From the NCBI GenBank assembly GCA_019118645.1, contig DWYN01000058.1:18392-82391 (forward strand): DNA of 64,000 nt, in the 5' to 3' direction. Below are positions 9,427 through 18,377 of this stretch, piece by piece; positions within the stretch are counted from its first letter, which is position 1; each line of letters starts with the position of its first letter. The notes below the pieces were generated by a model. That model worked only from the letters and a program-made list of their open reading frames with translations. It made no database searches and was not told the origin of the DNA. Source of the stretch: Candidatus Blautia excrementipullorum. Its GTDB lineage: Bacteria; Bacillota; Clostridia; Lachnospirales; Lachnospiraceae. The position numbers and the translations under genes are program-made.

Positions 9427-10806
9427 TCACCGGTCAAGAACGTCTATTTTTGTATCGTCCTTCGCATCCAGATTGTTAATATACTTCTTCGTCTCCCTCA
9501 CCACCACATTGGAAAGCAGAAGAAGCGCTATCAGGTTTGGAATCGCCATCAGGGCATTGAGAATATCCGCAATGGTCCATACAAGATTCAGAGAAATCAC
9601 AGGTGCAATTGCAGCCACAGCCACATACAGCACTCTGTAAGGAATAAGTCCCGCTTTTCCGGAGAAATATTCCACGCAGCGTTCTCCATAATAGGCCCAT
9701 CCAAGTACTGTGGAATAAGCAAAGGAAATGATGCCAACCACCAGAATCACCGGCCCGATCACCGGAATCTGCTGAAAAGCAAGGGTCGTAAGAATTCCTC
9801 CGTCAGTGATATTTCCCATATCAATGGCGGGATTTTTCATAATGCTTGTCACCAGGACAAGTCCTGTCATCAGACATACCACCACTGTGTCCCAGAAGGT
9901 ACCGGTACTGGATACCAGCGCCTGGCGCACCGGATTTCTTGTCTGGGCAGCCGCAGCCGCGATCGGCGCAGAGCCCATACCGGATTCATTGGAAAACAGT
10001 CCCCTGGCAATCCCATACTGCATGGCTATCATAATTCCCCGTCCTACAAGGCCGCCTGCAGCGGCTCCCGGTGTGAACGCAAGACGGCAGATTGTCTGTA
10101 CGGCCGGAATAATATAATCGAAATTGATTCCAAGGATAATCAGGCATCCAAGCACGTAGAACACTGCCATAAAAGGAACCAGTTTTTCACAGACATTTGC
10201 AATGGATTTGATTCCGCCGAAAATTACAAGAGCTGTAAGCACTGCCACTACAATTCCGACCGCGGCAGGAGGAATGCTCAAGTTTTCTTCGCAGACTGTG
10301 GCAATCGCGTTGACCTGGGTGGCGCATCCGATTCCAAAAGACGCGAAGCCTCCGAAAAACGCAAAAAGAACAGCCAGCCATTTCATATGCAGTCCGCGCT
10401 CCAGAGCATACATAGCGCCTCCCTGCATTCTTCCGTCCTTTGTTTTTACCCTATACTTTACTGCGATCAGAGATTCTCCGTATTTTGTAGCAATTCCGAA
10501 CACTCCCGTAAGCCAGCACCACAGAACCGCGCCGGGGCCTCCAAGGGCAACTGCCGTACCCACGCCTATGATATTTCCGGTTCCTATTGTGGAAGCCAGC
10601 GCAGTCGTCAGCGCGCCAAACTGGCTGACCTCGCCTTCCGCGTCAGGGTCCTTCGTCACTGACAGGCGGATTCCCGTAAAAATCTTTCTCTGGATGAACC
10701 CTGTCCGGATCGTCATAAAAATATGCGTTCCCAAGAGCAGAAGGATCATCCACCAGCCCCACACCCATTGGTCGATCTGGTTGATCAAATTGGTAATTGT
10801 TTCCAT
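9427..10806 (-). CDS. Sodium:alanine symporter family (AGCS) protein
   Basis: GTGNIIGVGTAVALGGPGAVLWCWLTGVFG, RGLFSNESGMGSAPIAAAAA; start METITNLINQIDQWVWG. Confidence 0.95.
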   Translation of the reverse strand: METITNLINQIDQWVWGWWMILLLLGTHIFMTIRTGFIQRKIFTGIRLSVTKDPDAEGEVSQFGALTTALASTIGTGNIIGVGTAVALGGPGAVLWCWLTGVFGIATKYGESLIAVKYRVKTKDGRMQGGAMYALERGLHMKWLAVLFAFFGGFASFGIGCATQVNAIATVCEENLSIPPAAVGIVVAVLTALVIFGGIKSIANVCEKLVPFMAVFYVLGCLIILGINFDYIIPAVQTICRLAFTPGAAAGGLVGRGIMIAMQYGIARGLFSNESGMGSAPIAAAAAQTRNPVRQALVSSTGTFWDTVVVCLMTGLVLVTSIMKNPAIDMGNITDGGILTTLAFQQIPVIGPVILVVGIISFAYSTVLGWAYYGERCVEYFSGKAGLIPYRVLYVAVAAIAPVISLNLVWTIADILNALMAIPNLIALLLLSNVVVRETKKYINNLDAKDDTKIDVLDR

Positions 10807-11023
10807 TATTCTTTCCCTCCCGTGCTGTCCGATACTTGTCAAAATGATTGCACACGCAGATACGCCGCACCACCGCGGTAAAAACACCGGCAGTATAAAG
10901 AGACGGCTGTAAAGTATACATAAAGGGCATACACCCGCCTGAACGTTGTACACCCTTGTACTCACTTATCTCAAATATCAGTTTTAACGAAAACATTATA
11001 TCGAATATTGCCAGGCAATGCAA
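10807..11023 (-). promoter_or_regulatory. Promoter and about 180-nt 5' leader of the AGCS gene, with stable hairpin
   Basis: -35 TTGCAT (11018-11023 rc), 17-nt spacer, -10 TATAAT (10995-11000 rc); 11-bp hairpin AAGGGUGUACA/UGUAUGCCCUU (10923-10957). Confidence 0.5.
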
Positions 11024-11100
11024 TACTTTATTGCGTTTTTACTGCACTTTGCTGAAGTTTTTCGGCAGATTCCCTCTTACTCCCGTTAAAAGCAATCATT

Positions 11101-11967
11101 TTATTTCTGCATGCCTGCATCTTTTGCCGCATCCAGCCATACTTTCAATTCCTTTATACATCTCCGGGCGTCATTTTTTCCAATATCATACACTCTCTGT
11201 ATCTCATCAAGGTCGCGCTCCATGCGGCCGATTGTAAGTTTTTCGCTGGGCCGGATTACAAAAACCTCCCCTGTTTTTTCCATCTCACGAATGTCCTTCA
11301 GGGTTTGATTATATACCCGATGCCGGTTTTTCAGCGTTTCTGCAAAAAGAGGATAACGACGGTATCTCAGTTCCGCCATCCGTGCGTTCTGAGGCTTCTT
11401 TTCGTAGCCGTCTTCTCTTGTGAGAACCACTACGTTTCTCTCATAACCCATTTTCCGGAACTGTTTTACCGGGATGCTGTCTGCACAGCCGCCGTCCAGA
11501 AGCTTTTTTCCGTCATAAGTAACAATTTTCGATACATAAGGCATGGAGGCGGAAGCTCTCATAGCATCAATCTGTCCCATCATATCTGTAACTTTGATAT
11601 ATTCCGCCTTTCCCGTTTTCAGATTGGTGCAGGTAACATAAAAATCTGTATCGGATTTTGCAAACGCTTCATAATCAAAGGGATCCAGGCGCTCCGGAAT
11701 ATCATGATAGCAAAATTTTTCTCCCACGATTTCTCCGGTGCGCAGAAGATTCCAGAAACCCATAAAGTGCTTGTCATTCCGGTATTTTTTATAATACCGG
11801 ATGCTTCTGCCCTTCTGATTCGATACGAAGGAGCACCCGTGAAGAGCTCCCGCCGAAACGCCGATCACACCGTCAAAATGCAGACTGTTCTCCATAAATA
11901 CGTCCAGCACTCCGGCCGTATAAATGCCGCGCATGGCTCCGCCTTCCAAAACCAACCCTGTCCTCAT
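11101..11967 (-). CDS. Patatin-like phospholipase family protein
   Basis: MRTGLVLEGGAMRGIYTAGVLDVF, GVSAGAL (GxSxG), DGG Asp motif (LLDGGCADSIP). Confidence 0.93.
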   Translation of the reverse strand: MRTGLVLEGGAMRGIYTAGVLDVFMENSLHFDGVIGVSAGALHGCSFVSNQKGRSIRYYKKYRNDKHFMGFWNLLRTGEIVGEKFCYHDIPERLDPFDYEAFAKSDTDFYVTCTNLKTGKAEYIKVTDMMGQIDAMRASASMPYVSKIVTYDGKKLLDGGCADSIPVKQFRKMGYERNVVVLTREDGYEKKPQNARMAELRYRRYPLFAETLKNRHRVYNQTLKDIREMEKTGEVFVIRPSEKLTIGRMERDLDEIQRVYDIGKNDARRCIKELKVWLDAAKDAGMQK

Positions 11968-11974
11968 ATAAATC

Positions 11975-13294
11975 TCACCTTTCTCTGTCCCAACTGTTCT
12001 GAATCTGTCTGTATGCCTCCTGGTAGCTGATTCCATTATCTGCCGCAATGGCTGCCGCACTTTCATACTCCGGATAGCAGACCGTTCGCCCGTCCGGAAG
12101 CGTGCAGATTTTTACTGCCGCAGAGCCCAAGGGCGTCCGGATATTCTCTGTCTTTCTTTTTAAAATTGTGCGCTCCATAGCGATCCGCCGGATGCCGATG
12201 GTCGTTGTCTCCTCAAAAATAATCTTTTCCATCTGCCGGATGTCCTCCGCCCTGCAGATTACCGTCAGCTCATAGGCCGGCCGGTTTTTCTTCATATATA
12301 TCGGAGTATAGTGCACTTCTCTGGCGCCTGAGCGAAAAAGTTTTTCCGCTGCAAGTCCCATTGTCTCTCCGGAACAGTCGTCAATGTCCGTCTCCAGGCG
12401 ATAAATTTCATCCTGCTCTGTCCGGCCGGAAACATTTTCTGTCCGAATCAGCATTGCGCGCAGGAATCCCGGACAGTCGTACTGCCGCTTTCCTGCTCCC
12501 AGGCCAATTTTTTCTATCACAAAGTTTTCCGGAAGCTGATCAGAAGTACGGACCGCAGCCGCAATAGCCGCTCCGGTAGGCGTTACCAGCTCTCCCTCCA
12601 CCTCCGTAATCTTCAGTCTCAGGCCATTCTGCTCCGCAATATTGGCCACTGCAGGTACCGGCACAGGAAGCACCCCGTGCTGGCAGCGGACACTTCCCGT
12701 ACCCTCCCGGAGTTCCGGAACAATCACCTCGGCGATGTCAAGATTGTCCAGACATACAGCCGCAGCCGCAATGTCCACAATGGAATCCACTGCCCCCACT
12801 TCGTGAAAATGCACCTGTTCCACAGGCACGCCATGTGCCTTGGCCTCCGCTTTTGCCAGAATCTCAAAAACAGTCAGGGCGATCGTTTTCGCTTTCTCTG
12901 TCATGGCTGAAGAGAGAATAATTTCCCGAATCTCCTTCATCCCTCTGTGTTCATGGCGGCCGTGATGGCCTTCCCCATGCGGATGCCCGCCTTCATGAGA
13001 ATGTTCCGGACCGTGATGGCCATGTGTTTCCTCATGAGAGTGCCGGCTGTGTCCGTGCAGATATTCCATGTCATGATCATGGTTTTCGTGGGCTTCATCC
13101 AAAATCACCGCAAAATCGCAGGTATCCAGGCCCGATTTTTTCACCCTGGTAATCTCTGTACGAAATCCGCTTACTTTAAGACTTCCAAGCGCCGTCTCCA
13201 GCACTTTCCGGTCAGCTCCCAGATCCAGAAGAGCCGCCACGGTCATATCTCCGCTTATGCCGGAATAACATTCCAGATATAAAGTTTTTCCCAT
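11975..13294 (-). CDS. larC: Nickel pincer cofactor biosynthesis protein LarC (single uninterrupted ORF)
   Basis: MGKTLYLECYSGISGDMTVAALLDLGAD, His-rich HGHSRHSHEETHGHHGPEHSHEGGHPHGEGHHGRHEH, HFHEVGAVDSIVDI, ETDIDDCSGE. Confidence 0.93.
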   Translation of the reverse strand: MGKTLYLECYSGISGDMTVAALLDLGADRKVLETALGSLKVSGFRTEITRVKKSGLDTCDFAVILDEAHENHDHDMEYLHGHSRHSHEETHGHHGPEHSHEGGHPHGEGHHGRHEHRGMKEIREIILSSAMTEKAKTIALTVFEILAKAEAKAHGVPVEQVHFHEVGAVDSIVDIAAAAVCLDNLDIAEVIVPELREGTGSVRCQHGVLPVPVPAVANIAEQNGLRLKITEVEGELVTPTGAAIAAAVRTSDQLPENFVIEKIGLGAGKRQYDCPGFLRAMLIRTENVSGRTEQDEIYRLETDIDDCSGETMGLAAEKLFRSGAREVHYTPIYMKKNRPAYELTVICRAEDIRQMEKIIFEETTTIGIRRIAMERTILKRKTENIRTPLGSAAVKICTLPDGRTVCYPEYESAAAIAADNGISYQEAYRQIQNSWDRER

Positions 13295-13305
13295 TGTATC
13301 CTCCG

Positions 13306-14064
13306 CTATTTTTCCTGTTCCCGGATGCCAAGTCTGTTGATCTGCGTCGCAATATACCCGGCTCCGTATCCATTGTCAATATTTACCACTGCGATCCCGT
13401 TGGCACAGGAATTGATCATTGTCAGAAGAGCGGACAAACCGTTCATGCTTGCCCCGTATCCTACAGAAGTAGGCACTGCGATTACAGGCTTATCCACCAG
13501 ACCTCCCAGCACACTGGCCAGAGCTCCTTCCATGCCGGCCACCGCAATCACGCAGTTGGCATCCTGAATGGTGTCCAGCCTGGACAGAAGCCGGTGAATC
13601 CCGCTCACTCCAATGTCATAAATACGCTCCACCCGGGATCCGAAATACTCCGCTGTCTGTGCCGCTTCCTCCGCCACGGAAATATCCGCCGTACCTGCGG
13701 TGCAGACCGCAATCTTCCCCTTCAGCTCCTTGTTCTTCTTTTCAATCTTAATAATATGAGAGAGCTCATCGTATTCCACCCCCGGAAGAAGATCTTTTAC
13801 CAGTTCATACTGATGCTGCGAAGCTCTTGTTCCCAGCACTTCCCCGTTATCTTCATACAGTCTCTGAAAGATGCGGACAAAATGCTCATCGGCCTTTCTG
13901 CTGCAGAAAATCACTTCCGGAAAGCCGCTGCGGATTTCCCTGTGGGAATCCAGCTTCGCATACTCTCCCATTTCTTCAAAAGGTCCCTTTCGGAAATAAT
14001 GCTCCGCCTCCTCCAGGCTGATTTCATTGTTTTTAAATCTGGTCAGAATTTCCCTTGTTTCCAT
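13306..14064 (-). CDS. larB: Nickel pincer cofactor biosynthesis protein LarB (AIR carboxylase-like)
   Basis: ASQHQYELVKDLLP..., AVCTAGTADISVAEEAAQTAE, VAGMEGALASVLGGLVDKPVIAVPTSVGYGA. Confidence 0.92.
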   Translation of the reverse strand: METREILTRFKNNEISLEEAEHYFRKGPFEEMGEYAKLDSHREIRSGFPEVIFCSRKADEHFVRIFQRLYEDNGEVLGTRASQHQYELVKDLLPGVEYDELSHIIKIEKKNKELKGKIAVCTAGTADISVAEEAAQTAEYFGSRVERIYDIGVSGIHRLLSRLDTIQDANCVIAVAGMEGALASVLGGLVDKPVIAVPTSVGYGASMNGLSALLTMINSCANGIAVVNIDNGYGAGYIATQINRLGIREQEK

Positions 14065-14154
14065 TATATACCTCTCCTTGAAAAAAGAAAGGAGTCTGCC
14101 GTCCATATGCTTCCTGCATACTTTCTGCATTCTCCTTCCAGTAATTTCCCTCGT

Positions 14155-14766
14155 TTACATGCGGTACAGAATCATACCGCCTTTTCTTTCATAACCGGTA
14201 TCCCACAGTTCCTCCAGGGACAGCCATTTGCTTTCTCCATATGTAACAGCCTTAACCTGAAAGCCTTCTTCTGTCTCTCGGTATCCTGTCAGCATAAACC
14301 AGTGCCAGACATAATCATCCAGCTTCAGGTTCTTATGTTTCAGAAGAAGATAAGGAATCGGACATGACTTGTCAATCTGTCCGCGGATCGCATCCGCGGC
14401 TTCCTGCCAGGTATGCTCTCCGTGAAAAGGCTTCATCTCAAGCTGCGTATCTCCCACATCGTGAAGATATCCCTCAAAGCCTTCCATAAACATTTCCAGA
14501 GTGTCAATCCCATTTGGTCTCGGACAAAGATAAGGTTTCATCTGATAAGCGAACCTGATATATTCGTCCTTGTCAATTTCCTTTGTCTCATAAGGATAGA
14601 GATCGGTCTTTCCCGCCTGACGCGCAAAATAAATACAGCTCTCACAGGCTGCCACTGCGCCGCATCCTCCGTCTCTCATAGAAGATTCCGGAAACCAGTC
14701 CTGATTTCCGCCATACGATCCATCTACCTGAAAATAATTCAGCTCGTTTTTCTGCATTCTTTCCAA
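14155..14766 (-). CDS. Uncharacterised protein with C39/papain-like cysteine peptidase fold signature
   Basis: MRDGGCGAVAACESCIYFA (Cys helix), DDYVWHWFMLTGYRETEEGFQVKAVTYGE (His + aromatic), 203 aa. Confidence 0.5.
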   Translation of the reverse strand: MERMQKNELNYFQVDGSYGGNQDWFPESSMRDGGCGAVAACESCIYFARQAGKTDLYPYETKEIDKDEYIRFAYQMKPYLCPRPNGIDTLEMFMEGFEGYLHDVGDTQLEMKPFHGEHTWQEAADAIRGQIDKSCPIPYLLLKHKNLKLDDYVWHWFMLTGYRETEEGFQVKAVTYGESKWLSLEELWDTGYERKGGMILYRM

Positions 14767-14893
14767 GTTCTCTCCCGTCCCTCTCTAATTAAAATTCCTC
14801 ATAATGGTGCAAATGCGCATGAAATGCGCAGAATTTACTATAACACATTTCCTCTGGAAATAAAATACTGTTTTTCAAAATATTTTAAGAAAT

Positions 14894-15682
14894 TTATGCC
14901 TCTTTTATTTTCAGATTTTTCTCAGAAGTTTCTTTTTCCGTCTGTTCCTCCAGAACGGAAAGAATCTCCCGTTTATAGTCCAGAAAGGCTCCGGTCAAAT
15001 TGAAATCCTTTCTTCTCGGCTTTGGCTCGCGGATGACAATCTCCCTGGTGATTTCTCCCGGCCGCCCTGTCAGCAGACAGATTCTGTCGGAGAGAAGTAT
15101 CGCTTCATCAATATCATGCGTGATAAAAAGCGTAGACAGCTTAATCTTTTCCATGATATTCAGGTACCAGGCGTGCATGCTGCTTTTTGTGATTGTATCG
15201 AGGGCGGAAAACGGCTCGTCCAGAAGCGCCACATTCCGGGAAAACATGTAAGTCCTCATCAGGGCCGCCCGCTGCCGCATTCCCCCCGAAAGCTGACGGG
15301 GATACTGTTTCTGTGTTCCTTCAAGGCCGAACTCCTCAAAGTAAGGCGCCACCTGGATTCTGGCCTCTTTTTTCTTCATTCCTCTGATCAGAAGCGGGAG
15401 AGCCACATTATCCTCAATCGTCCGGTAGGGAAGAAGCAGATCCTTCTGCAGCATATAGCTGATCTTACCCGGTGTTCCGGTAATGTCCCTGCCGTCCAGA
15501 AGCACCTGTCCCTCATCCGGCTCTGTCAGTCCGGAAATCACATTGAACAAAGTTGTTTTTCCTCCCCCGCTGACACCCAGGATACTGACCAGCTCTCCCT
15601 GATGCAGAGTCAGATTTATATTCTGTATAATCTTTTTCCCGTCAAAGGATTTGCTTACATTTTTTACTGTCAGTTCCGACAT
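14894..15682 (-). CDS. ABC transporter ATP-binding protein (thiamine-precursor type, ThiZ-like)
   Basis: GVSGGGKTTLFNVISG, LSGGMRQRAALMRTYM, LLDEPFSALD. Confidence 0.92.
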   Translation of the reverse strand: MSELTVKNVSKSFDGKKIIQNINLTLHQGELVSILGVSGGGKTTLFNVISGLTEPDEGQVLLDGRDITGTPGKISYMLQKDLLLPYRTIEDNVALPLLIRGMKKKEARIQVAPYFEEFGLEGTQKQYPRQLSGGMRQRAALMRTYMFSRNVALLDEPFSALDTITKSSMHAWYLNIMEKIKLSTLFITHDIDEAILLSDRICLLTGRPGEITREIVIREPKPRRKDFNLTGAFLDYKREILSVLEEQTEKETSEKNLKIKEA

Positions 15683-15696
15683 ATTCCGCTTCCTTC

Positions 15697-16689
15697 CTAT
15701 TCCGGAAGATAATCATTGGAAAATCCCGCATTATCCGGAATCTCCGTCTCCGTCAGACCGTTTTCATTCAGCCACTGATAGAAAGCGTTCCATCTTTCCG
15801 GATCGATATAGCCCCACTGATCCACTTCCGCTTTATACTGGTCTTTCAGGTATTCCTGGCTGGCAAGCACCAGATCTTTGTCCAGCTCCGGCGCAGCTTC
15901 ACAGAGAATATCTGCCGCCTCTTTTGGGTTTTCAATGGCGTATTCATAGCCGTCCCGCAGTGCCGTAAGGAATTTCTCTGCAGTCTCCGGCTCCTCTTCC
16001 AGGAAGTCATTGTTGGCAATTACTACCGGAGTATAATAATCAAATACAGGGTTGATATCTTTGAAAGCGAAATAATCCGTTTCGATTCCGCTCAGTTCAA
16101 ATTTCACTCCTGCCCAGGCATAAAAAATCCAGATCGCGTCTACGGACTTTGATTCCAGAGCGGACACCTCGTCTGTAACCGTACTGGGGATCATCTCCAC
16201 TTTACTGAAATCTCCTCCGTCCTCTTCCACCACATTCTGGATCATCGCCACCTCAATCGGACTGTCCCATGTGGCATATTTCTTTCCCTCCATTCCTTTC
16301 GGGGTATCCATGCCCTCTCCCTTTCGGGAAATGATTCCGGATGTATTGTGCTGGATAAGAGCAGCCACCGCTGTGGTAGGAAGGGCGTTGTCGCCGGCCA
16401 CGCCAGGAGCCATCGTATCCTGGAAAGAGACTCCGAACTGAGCTTTTCCGGAGGCAACCAATGCATCTGCCCCGTCTTCCGGCGGCTGCACAATCTCCAC
16501 CTCAAGGCCCTGGTCGTCAAAATAACCGAGGCTCTGAGCCGCATACAGACCTGTGTGATTTGTGTTCGGCGTCCAGTCCAGTACAAATGTGATTTTTTCT
16601 TTTTCCCCGCTCTCTGCAGCGACAGGAACTGCTGCTGATACCGCCGTTATCGCGGCGATTCCCGCCGCAAGCCATCTTTTTTTATTCAT
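15697..16689 (-). CDS. ABC transporter substrate-binding protein (NMT1/THI5-like, ThiY-like)
   Basis: Signal peptide; ITFVLDWTPNTNHTGLYAAQSLGYFDDQGLEVEIVQP. Confidence 0.92.
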   Translation of the reverse strand: MNKKRWLAAGIAAITAVSAAVPVAAESGEKEKITFVLDWTPNTNHTGLYAAQSLGYFDDQGLEVEIVQPPEDGADALVASGKAQFGVSFQDTMAPGVAGDNALPTTAVAALIQHNTSGIISRKGEGMDTPKGMEGKKYATWDSPIEVAMIQNVVEEDGGDFSKVEMIPSTVTDEVSALESKSVDAIWIFYAWAGVKFELSGIETDYFAFKDINPVFDYYTPVVIANNDFLEEEPETAEKFLTALRDGYEYAIENPKEAADILCEAAPELDKDLVLASQEYLKDQYKAEVDQWGYIDPERWNAFYQWLNENGLTETEIPDNAGFSNDYLPE

Positions 16690-17449
16690 GTGTATCCTCC
16701 CATGGCATACATTTTTTCTGTAAATAATCCACCAGCTTCATCAGAAGAAGGCTGATGATCGAAATTAGAAAAATAACAGCAAACATTTTGTCAAAGGCAA
16801 ACGCCTTTTTCACTCTGGTCATATAAACTCCCAGTCCGTTAAATCCGCCCAGCCACTCTGAGATCACTGCTCCTACAACAGAGTATGCCGCCGATATCCT
16901 GAGACTTGAAAAAAACTGGCCCATGGCTCCCGGCAGTTTTACATACCGAAAAATCTGCATTCTGCCGGCTCCCATGGACCGCAGAAGGTTCATGGTATCC
17001 TTGTCCGCACTTCTCAGCCCGGTCAGCACACCTACCGTAATCGGGAAAAAGGTAGTAATCACAATCAGAATGATCTTCGGCAGCATCTCATAGCCGAACC
17101 ACAGAACCAGAAGAGGCGCAATCGCAACTGTGGGAACCGTCTGTGTCAGTACCACCAGAGGGTAAACCGCTCTGTACAGCCCTTCAAAGCGGTCCATAAG
17201 AACTGCCATTGCGAATCCGAAGGCTACCCCGCACAGCAGACCAAGGAATGCTTCTGTCAGCGTCACCCGAAGGTGAGACATCAAAAGAGGGAATTCCTCC
17301 ACAAAGGCCGCCGCCACCTGAACCGGCGACGGCAGCATATACCCCGGCACAATTCCCAGTACGCAGACAATCTGCCACACGGCCAGCAGCACCAGAAGCG
17401 CTGCCAGTGTATTAATCGTCGAGGTGATGTTTTGTAACCTTTTTCTCAA
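16682..17449 (-). CDS. ABC transporter permease (ThiX-like); probable TTG start at 17449
   Basis: VLVLWFGYEMLPKIILIVITTFFPITVGVLTGLRS permease EAA loop; GGAGGG RBS upstream of TTG. Confidence 0.88.
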   Translation of the reverse strand: MRKRLQNITSTINTLAALLVLLAVWQIVCVLGIVPGYMLPSPVQVAAAFVEEFPLLMSHLRVTLTEAFLGLLCGVAFGFAMAVLMDRFEGLYRAVYPLVVLTQTVPTVAIAPLLVLWFGYEMLPKIILIVITTFFPITVGVLTGLRSADKDTMNLLRSMGAGRMQIFRYVKLPGAMGQFFSSLRISAAYSVVGAVISEWLGGFNGLGVYMTRVKKAFAFDKMFAVIFLISIISLLLMKLVDYLQKKCMPWEDTHE

Positions 17450-17714
17450 TGGTAAGCACCTCTCCCTCCGGGCGGTAAGTAACCTTAATATAAGCAGCCA
17501 CAGACGGCGCACCCGCACGAATGGCAATGTGCTGACATTCTTTTACAATATCCATCAGTTCATCATAATCCCCTTCGATGGCCGTCTCAAAAGGCCCGAC
17601 ATAACAGTTCAGCCCCGTGCTCTTAATATAGGCAATCACCTCGTCCACCACACGGATCAGTTCCTCATCATCTTTTGCTTCAGGAAGTACCTGAATAGCT
17701 ACACTTGCGTTCAT
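17412..17714 (-). CDS. MTH1187/YkoF-type thiamine-binding protein
   Basis: MNASVAIQVLPEAKDDEELIRVVDEVIAYIKSTGLNCYVGPFETAIEGDYDELMDIV. Confidence 0.9.
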   Translation of the reverse strand: MNASVAIQVLPEAKDDEELIRVVDEVIAYIKSTGLNCYVGPFETAIEGDYDELMDIVKECQHIAIRAGAPSVAAYIKVTYRPEGEVLTIEKKVTKHHLDD

Positions 17715-17820
17715 TTTCATTTCCTCCTTTTTATCAATAGGCAGCCGCCTGCACAAACCAGCTGCGGAGACTGGGCTCCGGAGATTCCTCCGGAGTTTCA
17801 TGTGCTGCGCCCAAAACAAA

Positions 17821-17846
17821 ACTCCCGCAGAGAACTACGGGAGTCA
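17821..17846 (-). terminator. Attenuator terminator downstream of the TPP riboswitch
   Basis: Minus: ACTCCCGTAGTTCTCTGCGGGAGTTTTG. Confidence 0.75.
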
Positions 17847-17874
17847 GCTTTCTCAGAAAGCACAAAAATCCTCT

Positions 17875-17970
17875 ATGTTCCCTACGCTGGCATTATCCAG
17901 GTCAGGTCAGCGGGTCCGATACGAATACGGTATCCATCTCAGCCGGGCTTTCCCCAGCACCCCTTTGTAC
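17875..17970 (-). ncRNA. TPP (THI-element) riboswitch
   Basis: Minus strand: GGGGTGCTGGGGAAAGCCCGGCTGAGATGGATACCGTATTCGTATCGGACCCGCTGACCTGACCTGGATAATGCCAGCGTAGGGAA, matches the THI-box consensus. Confidence 0.96.
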
Positions 17971-18125
17971 TGCTTGTTTCTACAAAAAGTCTACCATGAA
18001 ATAGAAAAATGTCAAGAGTTTTTCCTGTGGCGTGCCAGATTCTCTGATATATTCTGAAAACAGATGAAATTGAAACAGAGACTCTGCGAATCCTTCGGCA
18101 GGTTCTGAAAAGAACCGCAGAAATC

Positions 18126-18289
18126 TTGACATCTTTCTATAAATATGGTATCTTTTCTTGATAAGAGAAAGGATGTGAGATTTGCGTGGAAGATTCATCT
18201 GACGATTGCCACACTATTGATTCCCGCATAAAAATCATGTATATATAGAGGTATAGCTTGTGAGCGCAGCTTACAGGCTATACCTTTTT
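18126..18289 (+). promoter_or_regulatory. Promoter plus structured leader and intrinsic terminator upstream of the CNNM/CorC-family gene
   Basis: TTGACA-N17-TATCTT (18126-18154); terminator hairpin AGGTATAGC-T-TGTGAGC-GCA-GCTTACA-G-GCTATACCTTTTT (18249-18289). Confidence 0.75.
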
Positions 18290-18377
18290 GTGTTCTTTTG
18301 CAAAAGGTTCCAGACCTTCCAAAGTGGAAATTTTGCATGATTCAGTAAATAGCAGGAGGATTTAAAGAAAGTATATT

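Noticed and set aside
9322-10662. 446-aa plus-strand ORF opposite the AGCS symporter
   Set aside because: Cys/His/Ser-rich antisense translation of a conserved membrane protein; not a real gene.
12947-13282. Met-rich 111-aa plus ORF (MFMAAVMAFPMRMPAFMRMF...)
   Set aside because: Artefact of the His-rich codons of larC read on the opposite strand.
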